From the NCBI GenBank assembly GCA_030704615.1, contig CM060731.1, positions 37,262,001-37,326,000 of the forward strand: DNA of 64,000 nucleotides, written 5' to 3'. A program made the translations under genes and the position numbers. Under the pieces are notes generated by a model that ran no database searches, was not told the DNA's origin, and worked only from the letters and a program-made list of their open reading frames with translations. The DNA is from Takakia lepidozioides. Lineage: Eukaryota > Streptophyta > Takakiopsida > Takakiales > Takakiaceae. Positions 12,301-23,911 of the stretch are shown piece by piece (within the stretch, counting starts at the first letter, position 1; the number at the start of each line of letters is the position of its first letter).

Positions 12301-14937
12301 CATTGTTTCCCATCTGCAGTTGGGCTTGATAATCCCCTCCCTGCCCAGATTCCACTGTAAATCACTAACTATCACAGAAATTGAAAGCACATAACATATG
12401 ATAACAACCAAAGACTACCTCCACAATGAGGTTTCAATTAATTCATATGTAAAAGTGAAAGCCTAGGAAACTCTGAACTGACATTTGAGAGGTAAACCAA
12501 AGATAAAGTGAGACTGCCACATCCAAGGTAAACAAGCTTTTAAAAAAAGAAGGCAAATACCCACGACAAAAATGAAGGGAAGTCACCGTAAAGGTGAAAC
12601 AATAAAAAAGGAAGGAAACCAGAAAGAACTCCCCACTGACCAAATCAGATCCTGGGCACAGGCGTGCAGAGTTACTTAGGATTAACAATACTTCCAATCT
12701 AACCACCCTTACAAACTCAGACCTGCACACTGACTGGTTCAGCAAACCCTGCTTACAATGTAGAAGTTTGAAACCCCACATGCAGGCCCCCATTCATTTA
12801 ACTAAAACCCTAATATCCTTTTGTCATAAAGTTTCAAGAACTGGTGACATAACCCAATAGGATTTTTCCACCTTGCTGCAGCCCTACAATCACCCTTAAA
12901 GAATTTAGTGTGCGATGTTGAGTAACTGGTTACTGCTTGCAAGACTCCAGAGAAAATCCCTCTTTCCATCACTCAACGTGCTAATGCTTCAAAACATTAT
13001 AACACTAGAAGAGGGACACTGAGAAGACAGTCGGGTCTATGAGGATAAAGTAGCTACCCTGTAGTCAAAATGGACCATGCCTTGGGAAAAGTGAGGCTCA
13101 TTTGTGAGCTGCATACCCACGGCCACCACCAAGAGTCTGTTAGATGAGAATGCTTTTTGAGTTCATGAAGATATCTAACAGATAACATAAGACAGTAAGA
13201 AACCTGAAAATACTGGTTGTATCTAACTGCTGGTCCAAATAACAACCACAAAGATTTCATCTTTGAAGCCTAACGATGAACGAACCTGAGCATTGATTTT
13301 GACAGAAAAGCGATCGTTAACATCGTACTTAATGCGGGCACTCATGCGCCCATCAGTTAAGATGCGCCCAATCATCATCACCATCTGCTGCTTACCCTGA
13401 AAGATAATAATAGTAATTTAGGCATCAGTCTCTAGAGAAGGAAACATACAACTACAACTAAACTAGTCTATGCACCATGCATATCTGGTGGGGAGCAGAA
13501 TGAAGGCCTCCACCATCATCAAGACACCCCAGCAGTGGGACAAACATAAGAGCATAGATGGACGAGGCTTCACAGCTTCCCTCCAGAAGTCCTCTACCTT
13601 TGCCAATGCAAGAATACACCACAAATCGGACTCCAGGTCTCCAGCTTCTGGAATGACCTCAAGAGTCGAGAGTTTTGAAAAGCTACAGAGGGAGAGAAGA
13701 AGGGTTAAGAGGATCAAACCTTCTGATCTATGAGGTTAGCACCAAACTCGTAATGGGCAGCAGGGACCTTAATAGTCTGAGCCCCCTGTGAGGGCACCTC
13801 CACAGAGCCCATGAACAAACTGCACCCAAGCATTTCATTTGTCAGTTCTCCCCTCTGGACGAGCTTGACTAGGTCTGATATTGGACGTGGACAACTTCTG
13901 ATCGGGATAGGTATACTAGGGTAACGCCATTGTCAGCTCACTTCCAGTGCACTGGTAGCATTGCATACACAGGTACATGCTAACATTTCTGCCAGGCATC
14001 TCGCCCATGACATTCAATCACCAATTTCCCAAAGAATAAGACCAAGAGAAATTCATCAAAACGGATAAGGAGTCTAATTCGGAGTCTCATATCGGATAAG
14101 GAGTCTAATCCGTCTAAGGAGTACTAAAGCACCGATTTCTCCCAGTTAAGTCAGCCCCAGAAAACCTCACAGCGGGTGATCTACCACAAAGAACTCATGA
14201 AGATCTCAATGCAAGTTCTCACCGACATGCATGCAATATGTTCCCTCTCACTGCTCAAAATGCAGATAGCATTGAATGAAAAGGAAGGGCTTAGATACGG
14301 ACAGTTGTTGGGAAAGAATTCCACCAAAAATGCATTACTTACTCCTATGCAATGATGGGCTTATAGTTCCCAAAGGGCAATTCAGATGGCAGTTGACTGA
14401 TTAGCAGAGCTTATACAAGAACTTAGGCAGTGAAACAAACAATCCTTCTGACCTGTGGCTGAGTGAAAACTTCTGGTTAAGAGGCTTTGTAAAATCAAAA
14501 CGAAGGCCTTCAAACAGCTCCGGCTTGAGAGAAACTAACCACATGAGCCCACACACACATTTTGTCAATCCAGGTGCGCCCCAGCCTCCAGCCCCCGAAA
14601 TTTGCACCTACCAAATACGTGTCGCAGGTGCAAACGCCCATCACTCAATCAGTGGGATCCAGGATCCCACTCACCCATGTCCAAGCACAACATCACATTA
14701 TCTAATCCCTACTCTTTTTTCACTTCCCTATCCCACCTGTACGAATCCCACCTCTATCAATCTCTGTCAAGCTGAGGCAAGGTACTTACTAATAGCTTCG
14801 CGTTGAATCTCTTCATACTTGACAGGGCACGGTAGGTTAAGCCAGTCAACATCGTCTCCCTTCTTCCCTTCTTGTTTCCCTGATGCATCTGAAGATTTGG
14901 CTGGAGAAGCCGATGCATAGCTCACGGCTCCCCCCAT
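9340..14937 (-). CDS. TOM40: TOM40, pore of the mitochondrial outer-membrane protein translocase
   Basis: Eleven exons in transcript order: 14937-14790, 14534-14453, 13819-13720, 13396-13286, 13108-13058, 12340-12275, 11949-11848, 11591-11523, 10557-10474, 10161-10066, 9396-9340. They sum to 966 nt, a 321-residue protein ending in TAA, close to the size of Arabidopsis TOM40. TOM40 is a 19-strand beta-barrel of the VDAC/Tom40 porin family and the main import channel for nuclear-encoded mitochondrial proteins. Diagnostic stretches are [124 protein letters not shown] and the terminal [14 protein letters not shown]. The ATG at 14937 gives MGGAVSYAS; an open frame continues upstream but lacks conservation. 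All introns look GT-AG. The gene is divergent from RPA43 with a retrotransposon between them. Confidence 0.95.
11040..11290 (+). repeat. Intronic fragments of the dispersed non-LTR family
   Basis: Within the TOM40 intron 10558-11522, two related copies of a CCCATAAGCTCTTTG(A/G)GCT unit (near 11060 and 11138) are followed by CCAGACTGGGCACAGGGTCT and AAGGCTGCGACAAACTGCCG. The latter matches the repeat unit found at 445-640, and a CT run precedes it (11001-11019). A reverse-oriented relative (CAAAGAGCTTATGGGACAAA) occurs near 40276. Confidence 0.5.
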
Positions 14938-15089
14938 GGCCTCCTCAATCTTCCTGCCACAGACGTAACTGGGAGGGCGCTGGGGCAAGGGGCGTGGCAA
15001 ACCAACAGGAAGCCTGCAAAGAAGGGTACTGTCGGGTAACCGAAACGATGCCGGATCCCTGGCGGCGGGTTGCAACCAACTGTGCCTGC

Positions 15090-15125
15090 CCTTCTCTAAA
15101 CCCTAAACCCCTAAACCCTAATATT
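15090..15125 (-). promoter_or_regulatory. Telo-box-like repeats upstream of TOM40
   Basis: CTAAACCCTAAACCCCTAAA lies about 160-185 bp upstream of the TOM40 ATG. AAACCCTAA telo-boxes are common in promoters of plant housekeeping genes, and the copy number here is too low for a telomere remnant. The RPA43 flank carries similar motifs. Confidence 0.5.
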
Positions 15126-15249
15126 CTTGTCGCTCTTCCCACGACTTCGAACACACGACCTCAGTGAATCGCCGAATATTCTCTAGAGGTTTAACGATCA
15201 TTCATTAACAATGAATTATAAAACATATGTAGGTAATCAAAAATCTAAC

Positions 15250-15462
15250 TAAAAATCAGTAGCTCAGTTGGTTAGAGGACTGGGTGCCACCCAAATGATT
15301 CTGGGGTCAAATCCTGCTACTCGAGGGATGTGGTGTGCTCTACTCCCCCTTCCCTTGGGCTCGCGGCGAGGTTATTGTGAAAAAGGTTATTTCTCCTCTC
15401 ACTATCAAGGGGCCTGATTTGTGCGCTGTCGCTCCCGGTGTTAATTATTAAAAAAAAAAGAT
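15250..15462 (+). mobile_element. tRNA-derived SINE with A-rich tail
   Basis: AGTAGCTCAGTTGGTTAGAG is an A-box-like tRNA start and TTCTGGGGTCAAATCCTG a B-box-like segment. A shared body follows (CTCCCCCTTCCCTTGGGC, GTGAAAAAGGTTATTTCTCC) and then an A-rich tail at 15450-15461. A second copy in opposite orientation lies at 28332-28468, so this is a dispersed SINE family. It sits in the former TOM40-RPA43 intergenic space, just outside the LTR element. Confidence 0.65.
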
Positions 15463-15517
15463 GGTTTCAAAAACCCGAAAAAAAAACAATTTCTAAAACA
15501 GGCAGGACTCAGGAGCT

Positions 15518-15974
15518 TGTGAAGCCTTAAAACAAGCCTGAAGCATATACTCATTTCCTCTCAAGAAGCGAGGTTGCACAACAAAGGGGCGAGCGAAAAG
15601 AACAAGCAACGCGCGAGAGGAGGATCAAACACACGAATCAGGCACTAAGTAGCTCTCATCCAAAACTTGTACACCAAAATCACATATACACCAACACCCG
15701 AGTACACCGCCCTGACCTTGTGTCAGGGCGCCGTCTTTATACAAAAGCCCTAACCATAGTGGCCCGCCGCATGGCGAGGCATCATAGGCCAAAGCCCACG
15801 GTGCTGCCTTGTAGCCCTAGATCTGATGAAGGGCCAGGATCGAGCCACCAGCCTAAACTAACCCTAACCTAAACATCATTGTAACGGATTAACAGCTTTA
15901 TACGCCAAAAAAATATACTATGAATGTGTATCGCCGTTTTGGATGAAACGGGCTATTTCCAGGCTAAGCAAGTA
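15518..15974 (-). repeat. 3' LTR of the Ty3/gypsy element
   Basis: In plus orientation it begins TGTGAAGCCTTAAAACAAGC and ends ...GGCTAAGCAAGTA. It matches 23912-24353 almost throughout. It keeps the terminal TGTGAAGCCT that the other LTR lacks, and its inner end differs from the TTACA end of the other copy. A G-rich minus-strand stretch at about 15999-16006 (GTGGGGGGTAGG) is a weak polypurine-tract candidate. Confidence 0.85.
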
Positions 15975-16504
15975 TGGGGATTTACATCTGTGAAGCCTAC
16001 CCCCCACGAAGAATCCTGAACTCCGCGAAGGAAAACAATGATGGAAAATATCACCCTCCACTGCTGGGTGAAAAACCTACCAAGGGAAAACCTGACACCT
16101 GCAAGTTGGGCCGAGAACAAAACCCTTGGTTGGAAAAACCGTGCAGGGAGTACAGATAATGAGATGTCTTAGAAATGTTCTAAGTCCTAGAGAGGTCAAG
16201 TCTGAGGATCCCAAGAGTCATCAGTCGTAAACTAAGACTTAGCCCCTGAGAAGAGAAGTGGAGTAAGCTGAAGCAAATCGCGAAGAAGATCAAGACATCA
16301 CCCCACCGTGCGCCCCTCCACATTGATACATGTAAGATCAAAAACTAGCTCGGAATGCACCAAGTCTGTCAAAGAAACAAGTTCATCCCGCACTTCAGTG
16401 TTAAAGCCTTGGGGAAGAAGAAGAGCACGTCGCCCACGTAAAATCTGATAGATCAAGTATGGACCGTCGATCTTGAACTTAGATTTGCATGCATGCTTGT
16501 CATG

Positions 16505-19500
16505 CTATAATCGAACACACACGGTCTGTCCTACCTGAAACAGGTTAGAATACTTGACACGCTTGTTAAAATTACGGACGTGGGGTAGTTGAGCCTTACC
16601 AATGTTCGTCTTGGCATTATGGATAGACATTGCATGTCGAGCATGAAGATCTTCAACAAAGGTCTCAAGATCAACCGGATCAGCAACAGTAGAGATAAGA
16701 GGGATAGAATGCAAAGGAGAAACATATTTGTGACCATACAGCAACTCAAAAGGAGTCTTCTTGGTGCTAGCATGCACGGCGGAGCGATAAGCAAAGAGAA
16801 TAGGGGGAAGAAATGTATCCCACTCCCTGGTAAGTGCGCCATTCTTCTCCAACATTCAGCAAAGAGTTTGGTTGAAGCGTTCCGTAAGGCCATTGGTCTA
16901 GGGATGGTATGGAGCGGTGGTGGAATGCTTGACACCGAAGTTGAAGCAAACCACCGTGAGGAGCTGGTTACAAAACTCCTTGCCCTAATCCGTTAGTATC
17001 TCCTGATGACACCCATGCCGCATAAGGATTTCATTGAAGAAGAACTAAGCTACAACATCACTAGCCTTGGAACGCAAAGGCCGGACTTCTACCCACTTAG
17101 TCAAGTAGTCGTTAACAACACAAAGGTAGATTCAACCCTTTGATGTGAGTGCGAGGGGTCCTACTAAGTCAATGCCAACACGAGCAAAAGCATGGGTGAC
17201 AGGCAAAGGCTGCAGCTCATACAAGATCCGGGCCCTAGGGAGAGCAATGTTAGCACAACAACCTTCACACTTAGAGATGAACTCGGTGACGTCTCGGTGA
17301 ATTCCCAGCCAATAGTATATCTCTTGGATGCGGGCCACAGTTTTCTTGATACCAAGGTGACATGCATACTAGGAACAATGGAAACGCTCCAATAAAGCAT
17401 TAAGCTGGCTCCGTGATGGCACCTCCAAGTAGCATGGCACTCCCCCTCCTTGAAAAGCTTATAACCTATAAAACGGTGAGTAGACACATGATAGATAATT
17501 TGTTTACGCAATGACTCAGAAAGGCCAGTTGGCGAACACCTTGATTAGCATCGCTGGAGTAGCGCAGCATGTAGCTGATCATTCATGACTGCACTGCAAG
17601 AGGTAGACAATGGGTTTTAGAGAAGGTGGTCTGGAGTGCCTGTACCTATGATCTCCAGCCACGGATACCTTCACCTCATTTGTTACTACCCATGGACAGC
17701 CAAATCAGGCCTTGAGGTTCAAGCCAATAGTCACACCGGACTGCAGCAACCGAATCACAACAAACTCGGGGGGCCTAGGAAAGAGAAGGACTGAAACACA
17801 ACAAGGAAATTCCACCAAACTATCCGAATTTTTGCGAAGCGATAGATCCACCACACATACTAATACACGAATAAATCAACCAGGCTCATCTAATATGCTA
17901 GACCAGCCCCATGCAGCCAATATGCCATGTGAATCGAGGGCCAAGAGTTGCTGATCTGCACAAAGAATGTTGAGAAGAGGGGCATGATTAGGAGGAGAGG
18001 CAGCATCAGCAGCAACAAGGTCATCCAAGGTGAGCATAGACCTGCTGACAGGAGGATCAACCCGCGTGAGTGCATCAGCATTTGTGTTTTCCTTGCCCTT
18101 CTTGTAGACTATATCCATGTCAAATTCCTGCAGGTACATAGCCCATCTAGCAAGTCTGCCATGAAGTTCCCTTCGCTTAACGAGAGCCTTTAGTGGAAGA
18201 TGATCAGTCTCTACCACAAACCGGCTGCCATGTAAATATTGCCTGAAATGCTTCACACCAAAAACCAGGGCTAAACCCTCCTTATCAGATATGGAATAAT
18301 TCCTTTCATGACGATCTAGACGACGAGATGCATAGGCTATTACATGCTCATTGTCTTCTACAACTTGACATAAGATTGCAGAGATGGCAACATCTGATGC
18401 ATCAGTCTGAAGCAAGAAATGTAACTCAAAATTGGGAAACATCAGGATGAGAGCTGAACACAAAGCCTTGCGAAGGATGTCAAAAGCAGCCTGCTGGGAG
18501 AAGGTCCATTCAAACCTGGCATCTTTGCACAACACCTTGATTAGAGGGTGAGCAAGCTTGGCAAAGTTCTTTATGAAGCGCCTATAATAAGAAGCCAGAC
18601 CAATGACAGATTTGATACAATGTTTATCCCTAGGGATAGGAAAGCCCCAAACATGGCAAGATCAGAAAGCAAACCATCTTTGGACAGAATGTGACAAAGG
18701 AAGTGCAGCGCAGGCATGAATAGCTCACACTTCTTGGGCTTTACTTTGAGACCTATAGTGCGCAATTTGCTGAAAACACGCTGCAGATCAGCTAAGTGAG
18801 CTTCAAAACTGGCTGAGTAAACATTGATATCATTGACATAAATTAAAGCACACTCCCAGCGAAGATTGCCCAAGACAATGTCCATGAGACGTTGGAAAGT
18901 AGAGGTGGCATTGCATAAACCAAAAGGCATGGTCTCATATTGGTATTTGCCCATGCGACACACAAAGGAGGTTTTTTCCTTGGCAGCTTCAGTAAGAGGA
19001 ACTTGCGAAAAGCCAGACGCAAGATCAAGGGAGGAAAAAATTGTGGCACCATGCAATTGATCCAAGGTCTCACTAATCCTGGGTAGTGGGTATGCATCAT
19101 TTTTGGTGATGTCATTCAGCTTTCTGAAGTCAATCTTTCTTACCAACCAGGACAATCGGATTGGCCCAAGGAGAAACTGAAGGCTTAATCACGCCAGCAT
19201 CAAGCATTTTCTGGATTTCTTCTTGGATTACAGCACATTCCTTGACACTCTCACGGTAAGCAAATTGTTTAATAGGAGCCCCTTCAGTGACAATGTCATG
19301 TTGGAGAATATGAGTGCGCCCTAGATCAGTGAATCCCAAACTGAAAACATCTAGATTCTTTGCAATAAGCATTTCCACTTTCCTCTTTTGTCCTGAGGAG
19401 AGAGTTGTGCCCAACTTGATTTCAGATAAGACTTTGGTGAGGGCCGTCTTACCTTCTGGGCTGAGATCAGGGACAGGTGGTGGAGCAACTGCAGTAAACA

Positions 19501-19699
19501 CAACAACCTCATTTAAGGGGCCATGTTGGATGCCAATGGCCTCAAGTCCAAAGCCAGCGTGCACCTCTTGTATTTCTACAATGGGCAGAGCAGTGATGCG
19601 CCAGAACCTGCCCCTGCCCATAGCTATTCCAAAGAATTCTACTCTAATCCATGCACCTCTCAACATCACCATCCCTGCCTTGACCCAGAAGGTGGTCAA
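16505..19699 (-). pseudogene. Ty3/gypsy pol: reverse transcriptase, RNase H, integrase (frame-broken)
   Basis: From the 5' side: 19699-19130 carries the RT N-terminus (LDAGVIKPSVSPWANPIVLV); 19155-18571 the RT palm (RKIDFRKLN, SSLDLASGFSQVPL, TMPFGLCNATSTFQRLM) with catalytic box YVND instead of YVDD; 18535-17876 RNase H (LLQTDASDVAISAIL, VVETDHLPLKALVKR); 17338-17132 the integrase start (YYWLGIHRDVTEFISKCEGC); 16855-16505 the integrase C-terminal part (FAYRSAVHASTKKTPFELLYG). These lie in different frames separated by stops, so the polyprotein is not intact. No chromodomain was recognised after the integrase. Confidence 0.88.
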
Positions 19700-19939
19700 G
19701 TCTGGTCTGGCCTTCTTGTGTCCAGCTGCTCATTTCCTAGAAGTTGAAGGATAGAGGAGATTGATTGCCCTTAAGCATTGCCTGGTGGCCACTGGTGTTC
19801 TAGATAGAGGATATAGGCAAGAAGTCAAGATCTTGATTGCTAATCCTAAGCGCTTCCCTGTGGCACCCCTGTCCTATCTCTAGCACCAGGAACATGCCAT
19901 TGATATAAGAGTTGAAGATCAGGTTGAAACTTGTAGAAA

Positions 19940-20530
19940 TCATTCCAATTGAGGTTGGAGTGAGAGTTCTGTTGTACCTCCTTTACCAGGGCCTGAATCT
20001 CTAGACAAATTGGCTGTAGCATACCCAGCCTTGATCTTCACTGCTTTCAAGGGAACCACTACTTCATGCCCTTCTCCATTGTTAAAGCAAATGGAGTAGT
20101 ATGCTAAGCTGATGGTGGCACCAGCTCCAGTCATCCAATCAAGGCCTAGAAGAAATTGATCTCCAATGGTGACTATGCAGGTAACCACAACCTCTTTTTT
20201 ATGAATTCTGATAGGAACAGTGACTAGTCCTAAGGGCTCATACCTGGATCCATCTGCAATAAGCACCTCAATACCTGTGGCAGGGCATAGTTTAAGACCA
20301 AGAACTCTCACAACACTTAAAGGTATAGTAGATATAGTGCATCCAGTATCAACCACACAGGGAAAGCTGAGCTCGTGGATATGGCACTGGGCCATGAGGG
20401 GACTGATCTGTCCCGGTAGTCTGCCGACTAAGAGGACAATGCAAAGCTTTAAAATTAGTAGATAAAACAGCTTGAATCGGAACAGAAGAAACAGGGTTGG
20501 TAGATGATGGACCTCTTGCCCCCTTCCCAA
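19940..20530 (-). pseudogene. Ty3/gypsy retropepsin-like protease region
   Basis: The open stretch includes FPCVVDTGCTISTIPLSVVR, a DTG-type aspartic protease active site, followed by VLIADGSRYEPLGLVTVPI and FLLGLDWMTGAGATISLAYY, the usual flap and L-G-x-D-W signature of plant gypsy proteases. It lies between gag and RT as expected. Upstream frames are interrupted, so it is scored as part of a defective polyprotein. Confidence 0.8.
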
Positions 20531-20564
20531 GAGATCGCGCTAGTTTAAAGGAGGGGAAGAGCCA

Positions 20565-21217
20565 TTAGCTGTCTTCTTGTTCTTGATCAGCTCTGGTAGC
20601 CCTGCTCTGTCTGGACATGCTTCGTCCAGTGTTCAAAAGACCCACAAATGTAACAGGCAGCACGATTGCCCTCATAGGCTTGTCCAGTCTGGATTCAACC
20701 TCTATTGTTACCCCCTGTTGTTCCTTGGCTATGTCGAGGCTGCCATCTCTGTTGATGAGCCTGCATGGCAGCAAATTGAGTGGCCACAGACTCACTAAGA
20801 CTTCCCACAGTATTAGCCAATCCCTGAAGAGTGAAATCATTAGTTTTTTTATGTCTTAGTAGGAGGAACATAGGGTGAGGATGTTGCAGACATGCCAAGC
20901 TCTGAGCCCACTAGAGCTTGAAACTTGGCATGATGTTCCATTGATTTGCTGTCAGCCAAGTCTGCCATTTTAAGATTAATTTTTGCTAACATAGTCTTGT
21001 CATTGACAAAATGACGTCACTGAGCCCAATTCTGAATAGTGGAAGGCAACCCAAGGAGAAAATACATTTTTACCATACGATCCCTCTCTGCCGGGTCTAT
21101 GATATTTTCAACAACAGCAAATTTAAGATCCATATAATACTTCCACAAGGATTCCCCAGGTTGGTAAGTCTTGGCCGAAAGCTTGGTGTTGTTCAAGGTG
21201 GGGGTGTCATGATGCAA
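20565..21217 (-). pseudogene. Gag C-terminal part with degenerate zinc knuckle
   Basis: The stretch ending at 21017 reads LSAKTYQPGESLWKYYMDLK and ERDRMVKMYFLLGLP, typical gag text of plant gypsy elements. Near 20620-20650 a knuckle-like CYICGSFEHWTKHV is seen with the last cysteine lost or out of frame. The N-terminal part of this gag is found in the opposite orientation just to the right, so gag is broken by an inversion at about 21195. Confidence 0.65.
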
Positions 21218-22030
21218 GGGCCCTCTAGTATGTCTGCTGCTCTGCCTCCTGCCACGCCTCCTGCCATCGCTGGCCAGTCAATGGGGGCTCTCCCTGCTCC
21301 ACAAGCTGGGGTGCCACCACATCTTGTCTTTAGCCAGTCCGTGGGTATGCATGCTAGCAATATCCCTCTTAGCAGTATAAGATTTGTGTCAACACAACCT
21401 GTGGGAGTGACATCCACTCTTCCCATGAGTGGAATGTCATAAACCCACTTGCAGTCTACTAACCCTGCTGCTCAGCCAAGTGTGGCAATACCTGCTCTCC
21501 CCATGGGCACGGTGGCGTCACGTCTGTCAGCTTCAACTGCTATAGGATCAGTCAGCAATAGTAGTATGAGTTATAATTCTGCATCTAATGTTGGATATGT
21601 GCATGGTAATGCTGCTCCCATAGTTCCCCGCTGCCCTGCTCATGGGTCTGTCCTCCCTGGTCACATCAACCATAGCCTGCCTTGTCATCTGATCCCCCAG
21701 CTGACCACTCAACCTTACCCAGAATATACCATAGGAGAAGACTTTGATAGATATCTTCAGATGTTTGAGGTCATTGCTAGTGTCAATGGAGTGCCTGAGA
21801 ATTTCAAGATGGCGATCTTTAGGATGAGCATGAAGGGACCAGCTCGTGACTTACTGCATGCAGCCATCATGAATGATCCCAACCTCAACTGGGCAACTCT
21901 GGTGGAATGGGCAAAGACTTGTTCAAACCTCCTGAGAGGCCTCTGGATTGCTGACACCATGCACGTTCAACACAGGAAGACTGCCCACATGCATACCCGA
22001 ATTCACAAGCAACAAGTTCCCTCCCCCAAG
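21195..22030 (+). pseudogene. Inverted N-terminal part of gag
   Basis: Plus-strand text includes YPEYTIGEDFDRYLQMFEVI, NGVPENFKMAIFRMSMKGPA and NWATLVEWAKT, characteristic of a retrotransposon capsid region, preceded by a long Pro/Ser/Ala-rich stretch. The rest of the element codes on the minus strand, and the downstream gag half starts at the minus-strand side of 21217. Both halves read as one gag if this segment is flipped. An alternative is a nested insertion of another element's gag, but no ends of such an element are seen. Confidence 0.6.
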
Positions 22031-22076
22031 AGTGGGACTAGGGAAATTCACAATAGGCAACACCCTAGGACTCAAG

Positions 22077-23709
22077 TTAGTGACCTGGGCCGGTATACTG
22101 CTCGTAGACATCTGAACCAGACCCTTCGATCCCCTGGACATGAATAGGATGGGAGGGCAGAACGTTTAATTCCCGAGCCAGCGTAGGCTCAGTCCGTCTA
22201 GCCACCAAGGCCTCATCACGCCGATCATAGACAGAAAGGCCCTCGAGGGTGGCTATCCCAGACCCCTCATCAACTAATGTAATACCAGTTGGGGACTCTA
22301 CAACTGCTCCCATCGTCCCAACATTCAAAAATTCATCATCACTCACCATTACCTACCTGCAGGTTGTCCGATCCCTCATTCACTTCTACTACACTTCCGG
22401 CCAGCGGCTCTCCTAAATTATTCATGGACCTTTGTCTTCCGGATCTCAACCAAGTAGTTCTAGAATCACCTAGCAAGAAACGAGGTTGGATTGGTGGCAT
22501 AACCTTTAAGCAGCAGGGATGTGGAGCGTGGGCCGAGCACTTGGCGAGCTGTCTTCTGGAACCCAAGTGGAACAATACACCACCCTCAGCACCTTGTGTG
22601 ATTGTAACTCGTAGATCCCCAACGCCAGCCACTCCCAACCATTAGCTCCTTTAAGCCAAAAACCAACGCGGGTGGTGTCACCCTCTCTCCAGGTGCACGA
22701 AAGCACAGTCGAGTTTGAACAGTCACTCAATCTCTCAAACGCGCTCGGGCGAACCACTCGCTAGACCATCAAGTAACTGTGAATAAGTAGGTATCAAGGC
22801 GCAGGGCCGGAGGTGAAACGGTAATGCTCTCAAGATCAAAGCCCCCGTGCCTTGTAACATCAACGACAACCAACTTTGCCCTACCACACCAGGGCCATGA
22901 TGAAGCTCTGCACTTCGAACACTAGAAAGAAGTAGATACAAGCCAATTTCCAACCAGGTCAATTCACGATGGTTCAGAAAATGCGACTTGATTGTCCTGG
23001 ACGGTAGACGCTATTCGTTGCGTAGCTCAAATTCGCGCTTAGCAAGCTGTCTGGCTTTGGATATCACCGCACCAGGCTCAAGCAAAGGTCGCGTGAACAG
23101 GGCCTCCTGATGACTGGTTAGTGCAGCAAGATCACCTACAACAGCTCTCTCTACACGCTCAAACCAAATCTGATCTTCGTCACATATTTCACACAACAGA
23201 TCATCTACTTCCTGCGACAATTCAATGTCTCTCTCCAATTCAGTTGCTTGCTGCCTACTTTCAAAATATTCAGGGCCTGAATCCACAAAGTTGTCAAAGT
23301 TATAGTAGTCCGGGTCACAGCTATTTAGAGAGCTGTCAGACTTCTCAAACCTTGGCGACCACGCCTCTGCCTCCCCCAGATTATCATAATCACTACCACC
23401 AGGAGAACCCAATGAAACAACAAGGGCTGGAACGCAAGCAACAGGCTCAGGAAGTGGGGACGGTGGCAAGACAACATTGCCAGACCGCGCGCCGTTGGTA
23501 GTGTTAGCAATAGCAAGAATGTCAGCAGGGTGAGAAACAACAGGAGGAGCAACAACAACAACACCAGCAGAATGAGAAGTGGCAGCAGTGTTAGCCTCTA
23601 CACTAGGATTAACTTCGATAGCAAGTGCCACGCTAATCTGAAGAAATTGGCTCTCCCCCTCTCTGCGAGCTACACAAGACAAGTCACGAACGGCAGCCAT
23701 CCCCTGCAA
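22077..23709 (-). CDS. 5' leader region of the Ty3/gypsy element with an unassigned 232-codon open frame
   Basis: The frame 23709-23011 begins MQGMAAVRDLSCVARREG, is rich in Ala, Val, Pro and acidic residues (YYNFDNFVDSGPEYFE, ELERDIELSQEVDDLL) and ends in FELRNE. It lies just downstream of the 5' LTR and primer-binding region, where a gag leader or extra ORF of a gypsy element would be. No family is recognised. Further short minus-strand frames (22962-22339) look non-conserved. Function unknown. Confidence 0.35.
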
Positions 23710-23884
23710 TCACACCCCAATGCACATCGTGAGACGGCAAAATCACAGCAGCAGGAGAAAATATGGCAAAGCGAGGAGCCGCCATCGATAACACGCATTA
23801 GCGAACCACTTAGGCAGCAGGATGTAGAGCAGATCCCGCGAAAAGACCTAACTGATCCTGACAGTGCGGGCAGGATCCACCACG

Positions 23885-23911
23885 CCTAGAGTACCCGACT
23901 TCTCTCCACCA
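23885..23911 (-). other. Candidate primer-binding site of the Ty3/gypsy element
   Basis: Reading minus-strand from the 5' LTR, the LTR text ends in GGCTTGTTTTA and continues TGGTGGAGAGAAGTCGGG. A TGG start matches the CCA end of a tRNA primer. It does not match the usual initiator-Met primer site (TGGTATCAGAGC), so the primer tRNA is unassigned. Confidence 0.35.

Noticed and set aside
15097-15125. Interstitial telomere repeat
   Set aside because: Only three units of CCCTAAA type, placed in a promoter where telo-boxes are expected.
15250-15330. Functional tRNA gene
   Set aside because: A- and B-box-like segments are present but the stems do not pair into a cloverleaf; a SINE body and A-tail follow.
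21449-22147. Host gene of 232 codons on the plus strand
   Set aside because: The text is retrotransposon gag and it lies inside an LTR element; best explained by an internal inversion.
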